From: an uncultured Actinomycetes bacterium
GTDB taxonomy: Bacteria > Actinomycetota > Actinomycetes > Mycobacteriales > Mycobacteriaceae
Direction: 5' to 3'
Assembly (NCBI GenBank): GCA_903911165.1
Contig: CAIWCQ010000065.1
Span: 1 to 5,161 of the forward strand
Length of the DNA stretch: 5,161 nt
Position 1 is the stretch's first letter; each line of letters opens with the position of its first letter. A program made the position numbers and the translations under genes. Shown here piece by piece: positions 1-5,161 of the stretch. A model generated the notes under the pieces. That model had not been told where the DNA came from. It worked only from the letters and a program-made list of their open reading frames with translations, and made no database searches.

Positions 1-1
1 C

Positions 2-196
2 GGGGTACTGATTCCCCTCCACTGGGCCACGTTCCGACTTGCCCCGCACCCCTGGGCCGAGCCCGCCGAACGCCTGGTCGAGGCGGCGGTGGCCAGTGCG
101 GTCGAGGTCGCCGTACCGAAGCCGGGTGAACGGGTAGTGGCGGGCCGGGTGCCGAAGATCGACCATTGGTGGCGGGAGGTGAATCCCACCCGATGA
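2..196 (+). CDS. Metallo-beta-lactamase-fold hydrolase, NAPE-PLD/UlaG-like, C-terminal fragment (5' end outside window)
   Basis: Sixty-four C-terminal residues are visible, open to the left edge and ending at TGA 194-196. The fragment begins [18 protein letters not shown]. The I-P-L-H-W-x-T-F stretch followed by a W-x-E-P segment is the C-terminal signature of the NAPE-phospholipase D / RomA / UlaG branch of the metallo-beta-lactamase fold. In NAPE-PLD the His of the equivalent I-H-W-G-T-F is the last metal ligand. The chain closes with a Trp-rich tail (KIDHWWREV). Members are soluble or membrane-associated metal-dependent hydrolases; the true substrate in mycobacteria is not evident from this tail. 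The gene is the likely counterpart of Rv0906, judged from memory of gene order. Its stop overlaps the ATG of ctpE (ATGA, 193-196), so the two genes are probably co-transcribed and translationally coupled. The fold assignment is fairly sure; substrate is unknown. Confidence 0.8.
   Translation, partial: GVLIPLHWATFRLAPHPWAEPAERLVEAAVASAVEVAVPKPGERVVAGRVPKIDHWWREVNPTR
175..182 (+). promoter_or_regulatory. Strong Shine-Dalgarno site for ctpE
   Basis: GGAGGTGA is an uninterrupted 8-base complement of the 16S rRNA 3' end and lies 10 bases before ATG 193. It sits inside the last codons of the hydrolase gene. It decides the ctpE start: the longer reading frame would begin at TTG 166, upstream of this site, and would place the Shine-Dalgarno sequence inside the coding region. 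Confidence 0.75.
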
Positions 197-2577
197 CCGT
201 CGGCATCAACGCCGGACTCTCCGATGCCGAGGTGGCTGCCCGCGTCGCCGAGGGCAAGACCAACGATGTGCCCAATCGCGCCTCGCGCAGCGTCGCCGAC
301 ATCGTCCGGGCCAACGTGCTCACCCGGATCAACGCGATCCTCGGAGTGCTGTTTGCGATCGTGCTGGCCACCGGGTCGCTGATCAACGGACTGTTCGGCC
401 TGCTGATCGTCGCCAACAGTGCCATCGGCATCATTCAGGAACTCCGGGCCAAGAAGACCCTGGACAACCTGGCCATCGTGAGTCAGGCCAAACCCCGGGT
501 GCGCCGCCGGGCCGGGACCCGTGAGCTGCCGCCCAATGACGTGGTGCTCGACGACGTCATCGAAATCGGGCCGGGAGATCAGATCGTTGTCGACGGCGAA
601 CTTCTGGAAGCGGCCGGCTGCGAGATCGATGAGTCCCTGTTGACCGGCGAGGCCGACCCGATTGCAAAAACGAGCGGGGACGAGGTGATGTCGGGCAGTT
701 TTGTGGTGGCCGGCACCGGCGCCTACCGCGCCACGAAGGTGGGACGCGAGGCCTACGCCGCCCGACTCGCGGAAGAGGCCAGCAAGTTCACCCTGGTGAA
801 GTCCGAACTTCGCAGCGGAATCGACCTGATCTTGCGATTCATCACCTATCTGCTGGTGCCGGCCGGCCTGCTGATCATCTACACCCAGTTGTTCCTGACC
901 AATGTGGGTTGGCGCGAGTCGGTCCTGCGGATGGTGGGCGCACTAGTCCCGATGGTGCCCGAAGGACTGGTGCTGATGACCTCGATCGCCTTCGCGGTCG
1001 GGGTGGTGAGGCTGGGCCGACGCCAGTGCCTGGTTCAGGAACTGCCCGCCATCGAGGGCCTGGCCCGGGTGGACGTGGTGTGCGCGGACAAGACCGGCAC
1101 GCTCACCGAGAACGGGATGCGGCTTTCCGAGACGACACCTCTGGGCGCGGCGAGTGCGGAGCAGGTCGGCGAGGTCCTGGCGGCGCTTGCCGCCGACGAC
1201 ACCCGGCCCAACGCCAGCATGATCGCCATCGCGGAGGCGTACCCGCAGGCGCCGCACTGGACGTCAACCGCGGTGGCGCCGTTCAAGTCCGCCACCAAGT
1301 GGAGCGGCGCCTCCTTCGGTGCGCACGGTAACTGGGTGATCGGTGCGCCCGACGTCCTGCTGGACCCGGTCTCGCCGGTGGCCGAACAGGCCGAGCGGAT
1401 CGGCGCCCGGGGCCTGCGGGTGCTACTGCTGGGGTCATCCGACGGCAGCGTCGATGACGTGGACGCGCCGGGCCGGGTGACGCCGGTCGCACTGGTGGTT
1501 CTGGAGCAACGGGTGCGCCCCGACGCCCGCGAAACTCTGGATTACTTTGCCTCCCAGCAGGTCTCGGTCAAGGTGATTTCCGGCGACAACGCAGTGTCGG
1601 TAGGCGCGGTGGCCGGCTCGCTGGGTTTGCACGGGGAGACGATGGATGCTCGGCAGCTGCCGAGTCAGGCCGAGGCGTTGGCCGACACCATGGACGAATA
1701 CACCACCTTCGGCCGGGTCCGGCCAGACCAGAAGCGGGCCATGGTGCATGCATTGCAGTCGCGGGATCACACCGTGGCGATGACCGGTGACGGCGTCAAC
1801 GATGTGCTGGCTCTCAAGGACGCCGATATCGGCGTGGCGATGGGTTCGGGTAGTCCGGCGTCGCGGGCGGTGGCCCAGATTGTGTTGCTCGACAACAAGT
1901 TCGCCACCCTGCCCTATGTGGTCGGCGAGGGCCGGCGGGTGATCGGCAACATCGAACGGGTCTCCAACCTGTTCCTGACTAAGACCGTCTACTCGGTGCT
2001 GCTGGCATTGCTGGTGGGCCTGGGCGGACTTGCCTCTCACTGGGGTCGCAGTGACCCGCTGCTGTACCCGTTCCAGCCGATCCACGTCACCATCGCGGCC
2101 TGGTTCACCATCGGCATCCCGGCTTTCGTGCTCTCGCTGGCGCCCAACAACGAACGAGCACGGACCGGTTTCGTCCGCCGGGTGATGACCTCGGCGCTAC
2201 CGGCCGGCACGGTCATCGGGATCGCGACCTTCGCCTCGTATCTGCTGGCCTACCCCGGAACCAACGCCACCGCGGTCGCCCAGACCCGGGCCTCGACGGC
2301 GGCGCTGATCACCCTGCTGATCGGGGCGATGTGGGTGTTGGCCGTCGTCGCCCGGCCCTACCAGTGGTGGCGGGTGGCGCTGGTGGCTTTCTCCGCCGTG
2401 GGCTACCTGGTCATTTTCGCCCTGCCACTGGCTCGGGAGAAGTTCATGCTTGATCCGTCGGATCCGGCCATCACCATGCCGGCGGTGCTGATCGGACTGG
2501 TGGCGGCGGCGTTGATCGAGGCCTCCTGGTGGATTCAGGGCAGGCTGCTCGGCGAACCGCGGATTTTATGGCGGTAG
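193..2577 (+). CDS. ctpE: CtpE-type cation-transporting P-type ATPase (probable calcium uptake pump)
   Basis: This 794-residue integral membrane ATPase moves cations using an aspartyl-phosphate intermediate. Visible in order: membrane helices about 45-60 and 62-82; actuator domain with TGEA at 151-154; helices about 212-231 and 244-275, with PEGL at 256-259 in the ion-binding helix; phosphorylation motif DKTGTLT with catalytic Asp299; nucleotide-binding domain with [10 protein letters not shown] (363-372) and GAPD (384-387); SGDN at 463-466; hinge motif TGDGVND at 531-537; then six C-terminal helices between about 592 and 782. There is no N-terminal CXXC metal-binding domain and no CPC motif in the membrane, which argues against a copper or zinc pump. 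CtpE of M. smegmatis is reported to import calcium and to affect cell-surface integrity; the substrate here is inferred from family. Length fits M. tuberculosis CtpE (about 797 residues, from memory). The ATG start is supported by the 4-base overlap with the upstream stop and by the Shine-Dalgarno site at 175-182. All catalytic residues are present, so the pump looks functional. Confidence 0.93.
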   Translation: MTVGINAGLSDAEVAARVAEGKTNDVPNRASRSVADIVRANVLTRINAILGVLFAIVLATGSLINGLFGLLIVANSAIGIIQELRAKKTLDNLAIVSQAKPRVRRRAGTRELPPNDVVLDDVIEIGPGDQIVVDGELLEAAGCEIDESLLTGEADPIAKTSGDEVMSGSFVVAGTGAYRATKVGREAYAARLAEEASKFTLVKSELRSGIDLILRFITYLLVPAGLLIIYTQLFLTNVGWRESVLRMVGALVPMVPEGLVLMTSIAFAVGVVRLGRRQCLVQELPAIEGLARVDVVCADKTGTLTENGMRLSETTPLGAASAEQVGEVLAALAADDTRPNASMIAIAEAYPQAPHWTSTAVAPFKSATKWSGASFGAHGNWVIGAPDVLLDPVSPVAEQAERIGARGLRVLLLGSSDGSVDDVDAPGRVTPVALVVLEQRVRPDARETLDYFASQQVSVKVISGDNAVSVGAVAGSLGLHGETMDARQLPSQAEALADTMDEYTTFGRVRPDQKRAMVHALQSRDHTVAMTGDGVNDVLALKDADIGVAMGSGSPASRAVAQIVLLDNKFATLPYVVGEGRRVIGNIERVSNLFLTKTVYSVLLALLVGLGGLASHWGRSDPLLYPFQPIHVTIAAWFTIGIPAFVLSLAPNNERARTGFVRRVMTSALPAGTVIGIATFASYLLAYPGTNATAVAQTRASTAALITLLIGAMWVLAVVARPYQWWRVALVAFSAVGYLVIFALPLAREKFMLDPSDPAITMPAVLIGLVAAALIEASWWIQGRLLGEPRILWR

Positions 2578-2591
2578 CGGCCCACGGTGCG

Positions 2592-2597
2592 TAGATT
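2592..2597 (+). promoter_or_regulatory. Possible -10 element for the small-protein/SRPBCC pair
   Basis: TAGATT fits the mycobacterial TANNNT -10 pattern and lies 15 bases after the ctpE stop, which would place a transcription start near 2603-2605 and give a leader of about 60 bases. No convincing -35 is seen at the expected distance. TTGACT at 2596-2601 looks like a -35 hexamer but has no matching -10 about 17 bases downstream. Read-through from ctpE is equally possible. Confidence 0.25.
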
Positions 2598-2612
2598 GAC
2601 TCAGGGACGTCA

Positions 2613-2626
2613 TCCGGGCAACCGGA
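2613..2626 (+). other. Short hairpin with GCAA tetraloop in the 5' leader
   Basis: TCCGG (2613-2617) pairs with CCGGA (2622-2626) around the loop GCAA, a stable GNRA tetraloop. The 3' arm runs into GGAGG (2624-2628). That site is too far (20 bases) from ATG 2649 to serve as its ribosome site and farther still from ATG 2664. There is no U-tract after the stem, so it is not an intrinsic terminator. A five-pair stem in GC-rich DNA can arise by chance. Confidence 0.3.
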
Positions 2627-2650
2627 GGCAGCCGACCCCGCACCAACCAT

Positions 2651-2657
2651 GAAGGGA
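2651..2657 (+). promoter_or_regulatory. Shine-Dalgarno site selecting ATG 2664
   Basis: GAAGGGA ends 6 bases before ATG 2664. The in-frame upstream ATG at 2649 has no purine-rich site at a workable distance, since the nearest GGAGG ends 20 bases away. Starting at 2649 would add five residues (MKGSP) that overlap the ribosome site itself. The shorter form beginning MSLFDKAK also matches the family's usual beginning. Confidence 0.6.
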
Positions 2658-2663
2658 TCACCC

Positions 2664-2939
2664 ATGTCATTGTTTGACAAGGCCAAGGAAGCTATCAGCG
2701 AGAACGTCGACAAGATCCAGGACGGTATCGACAAGGCCGGCGACCTGATCGATGAGAAGACCTCGGGCAAGTTCTCCGAGACCATCGACAAGGTGCAGGG
2801 CGCGGCCCAGACCGCGGTCGACAAGGTCTCCGATGCCGCCACCAACGCCAAGGACGCCGCCACCGGTGCCGCCGAGACCGTTGCCGACAAGGTGAGCGGT
2901 GCCGCTGACGCCGTCGCCGACAAGGTCGACCCGAAATAA
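2664..2939 (+). CDS. Rv0909/MT0933-family antitoxin-like small protein with 11-residue repeats
   Basis: This 91-residue hydrophilic protein is rich in Ala, Asp, Lys and Val and has no Cys, Trp or signal peptide. The N-terminal half (FDKAKEAI, VDKIQDGIDKAGDLIDEKT, GKF) resembles the MT0933_antitox family (PF14013), whose M. tuberculosis member Rv0909 is reported to neutralise the neighbouring toxin Rv0910. Rv0909 is about 59 residues (from memory), so this copy carries roughly 30 extra C-terminal residues. Residues 36-90 form five tandem 11-residue units with consensus AAxxxxDKVxG. Residues 10-31 form two more units in the same style, separated by a 4-residue break (KTSG, 32-35). Such hendecads predict a long amphipathic helix, as in LEA group 3 or apolipoprotein-like proteins. 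The gene lies 7 bases upstream of the SRPBCC gene and probably shares its transcript. The family call is good; the antitoxin role is inferred from Rv0909. A helix-forming stress or envelope protein is an alternative. Confidence 0.8.
   Translation: MSLFDKAKEAISENVDKIQDGIDKAGDLIDEKTSGKFSETIDKVQGAAQTAVDKVSDAATNAKDAATGAAETVADKVSGAADAVADKVDPK
2769..2933 (+). repeat. Five tandem 33-bp coding repeats (11-residue hendecads)
   Basis: Units begin at 2769, 2802, 2835, 2868 and 2901, each exactly 33 bases and in frame. Asp occupies the seventh position of every unit (residues 42, 53, 64, 75, 86) and is followed by Lys-Val in four of five. Units four and five share the bases GCCGACAAGGT, and unit two has the near-identical GTCGACAAGGT. 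The third unit is the most diverged. This pattern suggests internal duplication of a 33-base segment. Confidence 0.8.
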
Positions 2940-2946
2940 AGTCTCG

Positions 2947-3417
2947 ATGGCGAAGGTCTCGGTTTCCGTAGACGTTCCGCTATCACCCGAAGAGGCTTGG
3001 CAGCACGCATCCGACCTGTCCCGGTACTCCGAATGGCTGACCATTCACCGGGTCTGGCGGTCCGTGCTGCCGGCGACGATCGACAAGGGCACCGTGGTGG
3101 AGTCCATTGTCGAGGTCAAGGGCATGTACAGCCGCATCCGGTGGACGATCGTGAACTACCGACCACCGGAGTTATTGACACTGGACGGCATCGGCAACGG
3201 TGGCGTCAAGGTGAAGATGATCGGCAGAGTCCGGCCCGGTCACCGCACCGGTTCCGGGGCCTCGCTCGCCAGCGTCGACCCGGCCGCATCGGTGGTCACC
3301 ATGGATGTTCATCTCGGCGGGCCGGCACTGTTCGGTCCGATCGGGTTGCTCGTGGCCGCCGGGTTGCGCTCCGATATCCAGGCATCGCTAAACCGGTTCG
3401 TGACGGTCTTCGCCTGA
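2947..3417 (+). CDS. SRPBCC-fold protein, Rv0910 toxin family
   Basis: This 156-residue cytosolic protein has no signal peptide or membrane segment. It opens with a first strand (MAKVSVSVDVPLSPEEAW), then helix ASDLSRYSEWL (21-31), a central sheet (GTVVESIVEVKGM, 48-60; RIRWTIVNYRPPELLTLDG, 63-81) and a long C-terminal helix beginning at about 124 (GGPALFGPIGLLVAAGL, then DIQASLNRF). This is the order of the polyketide-cyclase/START-like SRPBCC fold, which binds hydrophobic ligands. It closely resembles M. tuberculosis Rv0910, reported as a toxin that the upstream Rv0909 neutralises; no catalytic motif is visible. The segment around 97-115 is a Gly/Ser/Ala-rich loop, and the protein is somewhat longer than Rv0910 (about 144 residues from memory). 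ATG 2947 fits the family N-terminus. No Shine-Dalgarno site precedes it, so translation is probably coupled to the gene ending 7 bases upstream. Its last 30 bases overlap the convergent channel gene. Toxicity is inferred; a lipid-binding role is the alternative. Confidence 0.82.
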   Translation: MAKVSVSVDVPLSPEEAWQHASDLSRYSEWLTIHRVWRSVLPATIDKGTVVESIVEVKGMYSRIRWTIVNYRPPELLTLDGIGNGGVKVKMIGRVRPGHRTGSGASLASVDPAASVVTMDVHLGGPALFGPIGLLVAAGLRSDIQASLNRFVTVFA

Positions 3418-5046
3418 CCCCGGTCCGCCCCGGCGCAGCGTCTCGAGAAGTTCCCGGTAAGGCCCCACCAAATAGGCGGTGTCCCCGGCGCTGAGACGGG
3501 CGTTGCGGTGCGGATGAAATTCCACCGGCCCCTGCCTGCGATCGACGGCGATGATCCGGGTCTGGGTGGACACCCCGAGCATCGCCATCCCGTCCATCTC
3601 GCTACCTGCCTGCACCCGCACGCCACCGATCATGAACGAGTGCTGGCCCACCGAGAACGTGCCGAGGACCTCCAGTCCCATGGCTGCCCCGATGAACCAC
3701 GGCGTGGCAAGGTCCACCGTGGAGCGCACGTGTTCGAAGCCCAGGCGATGGCCGACCGCGGCACCGAGTTCGCGGTCGTAGATCCGTAACACGATCGGCG
3801 GCTGTCCTCCTGCCGAATTCCCGCCCGCGGCCGACCCTTTTAAATCCGATGCGCCGAGCATCTCCTGCAGGATGATTCCGGTTTCGATGTTGACCATGTC
3901 GTTCTCGGTCAGTACGGCCACCGCGCGGGCCTGTGAGACCCGGGCCGCGGCCAGCGTCGGACGCAGGGTGGCGTCGCCGAAGATCACCGGGATACCGAGT
4001 TCGGCCGCCGCCGGCAGGTAGCGGCTGTCCTCGTCGAGTTCAATCACCGCCACGTCGTGGCCGGCCTCTCGGAGCATGCCGGCAACCCGAACTCCGAACG
4101 ATCCCAGGCCCACCACCACGACGTGGTCCCGCAAATGGCTGACCTTTTCCCGATTGGCCGCCTGCGGCATCCGTCGCGACAGCAGAACATCGGCGATGAA
4201 TGCCACCAGGATCGCGTTGGTGGCGATCCCGCTGAGCATCATCACCACCCCCCAGAGCCGAAGCCAGGTCGCCTGGAGAGCGAAGTTGAAATCGCCGTAG
4301 CCGACGGTGGTGAGGGTTTCGGTGGCAAATGACAGTGCGTCGATCCAGCCCATGTCGGGCTGCCGAAAAGCGAACCGCAGGATAAGCGTTGAGCCGATCA
4401 GAAGCGCCAGCGCCACTGCCAGCGCACGATAGAACAGCGGATTGAGGTCGTGATGGAAGGCGCGCACCGAGTCCCCGAACCGGACTCTGCGTGAGCGCCG
4501 CGGCACGAACGCATCGAAGGATTCCGCGACCGGCATGCCGCTTTCGGCGAGTTCGCCTGGGCGGCCGATCATCGTGATCCAGTCGCCCACGCAGACGCGG
4601 GTATCGAGTGGGGGACAGGCGAGTACGTCCCCGGCTGCCGGCGAATTCGCGCCGCGAACAACGGCCACCGGCGCCAACCTGCCGTAGATCTCCCGCAACG
4701 TGCCGTCCACCGCAGCCGCGGCGGTGGAGACGACGAAATCCTGGGCCGCGACCCGGATCGTGTGTGCCGTTCGCCCGAGCAGTGCTTCGAGTACCGAGGG
4801 TGCGGCCAGATCGGCCACATCCAGAACCGAACCCGGCCCGTTGTCGTCGTCCATCGCCTGGCGCAACACGGGGTTGGCAATCCGAGCCACCACCCGGACG
4901 CCCGGGTTGGCCCGGCGGGCCAGCAGGGCCATCTCCAGGTTTAGCGAGTCCTCAGTCGAGGCGCAGATCACCGCATGCGCGGTAGCGACATCGGCCTCGG
5001 CCAGGCCGGCCGGCGACTGCAGCGTCCGGACGTCGGCGTCGCTCAA
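3388..5046 (-). CDS. RCK-flanked two-helix potassium channel protein (TrkA-N / ion channel / TrkA-N), N-terminus incomplete
   Basis: There are 552 residues from TTG 5046 to TAG 3388. Order: partial RCK1 nucleotide-binding lobe (about 1-95, including TAHAVICASTED and VRVVARIANPVLRQA), TrkA-C-like lobe (about 96-165), membrane helix about 204-227, pore helix and selectivity filter TTVGYGDF (246-253), second helix about 260-290, complete RCK2 starting DHVVVVGLGSFG with GxGxxG at 313-318 and acidic Glu336, then a second TrkA-C lobe (about 458-536). The TVGYGD filter indicates K+ selectivity, and RCK domains gate such channels by binding nucleotides or ions. The protein lies in the inner membrane and presumably works as a tetramer. 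RCK1 lacks its first strand and GxGxxG turn. The frame stays open without any ATG, GTG or TTG up to TGA 5119-5121, and that extension reads TIVVYD, which aligns with the second Rossmann strand of RCK2. TTG 5046 is therefore the first conventional start rather than a convincing one, and it has only a weak, distant AAGG upstream. A frameshifted or truncated gene is possible. Confidence 0.85.
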   Translation of the reverse strand: MSDADVRTLQSPAGLAEADVATAHAVICASTEDSLNLEMALLARRANPGVRVVARIANPVLRQAMDDDNGPGSVLDVADLAAPSVLEALLGRTAHTIRVAAQDFVVSTAAAAVDGTLREIYGRLAPVAVVRGANSPAAGDVLACPPLDTRVCVGDWITMIGRPGELAESGMPVAESFDAFVPRRSRRVRFGDSVRAFHHDLNPLFYRALAVALALLIGSTLILRFAFRQPDMGWIDALSFATETLTTVGYGDFNFALQATWLRLWGVVMMLSGIATNAILVAFIADVLLSRRMPQAANREKVSHLRDHVVVVGLGSFGVRVAGMLREAGHDVAVIELDEDSRYLPAAAELGIPVIFGDATLRPTLAAARVSQARAVAVLTENDMVNIETGIILQEMLGASDLKGSAAGGNSAGGQPPIVLRIYDRELGAAVGHRLGFEHVRSTVDLATPWFIGAAMGLEVLGTFSVGQHSFMIGGVRVQAGSEMDGMAMLGVSTQTRIIAVDRRQGPVEFHPHRNARLSAGDTAYLVGPYRELLETLRRGGPGSGEDRHEPV

Positions 5047-5161
5047 CTCGTCGATGATCCGCCTTCTGCGATAGGATCGTCCGTCAGGTATATCATAGAC
5101 TACGATCGTCGAGTCGGATCAGCCAGTGTCTTCAATTCATGAATCTCTCCTGACCTACACG
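5047..5161 (-). other. Lower-GC 5' region of the channel gene: disrupted coding remnant or promoter region
   Basis: These 115 bases are visibly less GC-rich than the rest of the window. On the minus strand all three frames contain stops: TGA 5134-5132, TGA 5121-5119 and TAG 5102-5100. In frame with the channel, 5047-5115 encodes a segment with TIVVYD and RRRRIIDEL that matches the second strand and following helix of an RCK domain. Upstream, a different frame, open from the window edge to 5103, reads IHELKTLADPT, which could be the preceding helix. A loss or gain of one base near 5103-5120 would join them. Alternatively this is regulatory DNA: TATGAT (5097-5092, minus) resembles a -10 element and would give a start near 5085, about 40 bases before TTG 5046. 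The two readings are mutually exclusive for the 5092-5115 segment and cannot be separated here. Confidence 0.5.
5135..5144. repeat. 10-bp perfect palindrome ATTCATGAAT
   Basis: ATTCATGAAT is its own reverse complement. On the minus strand it contains an ATG (5140-5138) placed 6 bases after AGGAG (5151-5147), an ideal ribosome-site arrangement. That reading frame stops after two codons (ATG AAT TGA). It could be an operator half, a minimal leader frame, a broken gene start, or chance in a lower-GC stretch. Confidence 0.3.

Noticed and set aside
909..1331. 140-codon plus-strand frame within ctpE
   Set aside because: Arg/Gly-rich out-of-frame shadow across the DKTGTLT region; no independent start signal or recognisable domain.
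1435..2085. 216-codon antisense open frame opposite ctpE
   Set aside because: It mirrors the conserved ATPase phosphorylation-hinge region; its His/Arg-rich product resembles no family and is a GC-bias shadow.
2649..2663. Upstream ATG giving a 96-residue form of the small protein
   Set aside because: No ribosome site at proper spacing, and its codons overlap the Shine-Dalgarno site of ATG 2664.
2769..2933. Tandem 33-base repeats as a CRISPR array or noncoding satellite
   Set aside because: No unique spacers between identical repeats; units are in frame, diverged at wobble positions and encode a regular amphipathic pattern.
2471..3010. 179-codon antisense frame across the end of ctpE and the small-protein gene
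   Set aside because: Its Ser/Ala-rich repetitive product is the complement of the 33-base coding repeats; it spans a gene end and a leader with no start signals.
2667..3044. 125-codon antisense Gly/Val-rich frame
   Set aside because: Another complement of the hendecad repeats. The family match and ribosome site favour the plus strand.
4608..5074. Plus-strand frames opposite the first RCK domain
   Set aside because: Pro/Arg/Ser-rich products without motifs, complementary to recognisable TrkA-type sequence.
5047..5115. Resemblance of TIVVYDIPDGRSYRRRRI to the N-terminus of Cas2
   Set aside because: The same frame continues directly into RCK1 and aligns with the second Rossmann strand of RCK2. 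There are no repeats, spacers or other cas genes, so the likeness is coincidental.

Overview
The window reads as chromosomal DNA from a mycobacterium (Mycobacterium/Mycolicibacterium type). GC content is high, with strong G/C bias at third codon positions. The order metallo-hydrolase, ctpE, small repeat protein, SRPBCC protein matches, from memory, the Rv0906, Rv0908, Rv0909, Rv0910 neighbourhood of M. tuberculosis. The beta-lactamase-like gene I recall between Rv0906 and ctpE is absent here. No database search was possible, so species is not called.

Layout. Bases 2-196 (+) are the 3' end of an NAPE-PLD/UlaG-like metallo-beta-lactamase-fold hydrolase, whose TGA overlaps the ATG of the next gene by 4 bases. 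Bases 193-2577 (+) encode CtpE, a complete P-type cation ATPase of 794 residues; the family member in M. smegmatis is reported to take up calcium. After an 86-base gap with a possible -10 element and a short hairpin come two tightly spaced genes. The first (2664-2939) is a 91-residue, hendecad-repeat protein of the MT0933/Rv0909 antitoxin family. The second (2947-3417) is a 156-residue SRPBCC protein of the Rv0910 toxin family. On the opposite strand, converging and overlapping the SRPBCC gene by 30 bases, lies a two-transmembrane potassium-channel protein flanked by RCK (TrkA) domains (3388-5046, -). The last 115 bases are less GC-rich and contain stops in all three minus-strand frames. The first RCK domain of the channel gene is therefore missing its nucleotide-binding start, through truncation, frameshift or assembly error.

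How the genes may work together. The hydrolase and ctpE are translationally coupled. The small protein and SRPBCC protein form a probable toxin-antitoxin-like pair: upstream antitoxin candidate, 7-base gap, and no clear ribosome site for the toxin candidate. Two cation transport proteins flank the pair, but a functional link to it is only inference. The most interesting points are the near-complete 11-residue periodicity of the small protein, the RCK-channel-RCK architecture, and the lesion at the start of the channel gene.
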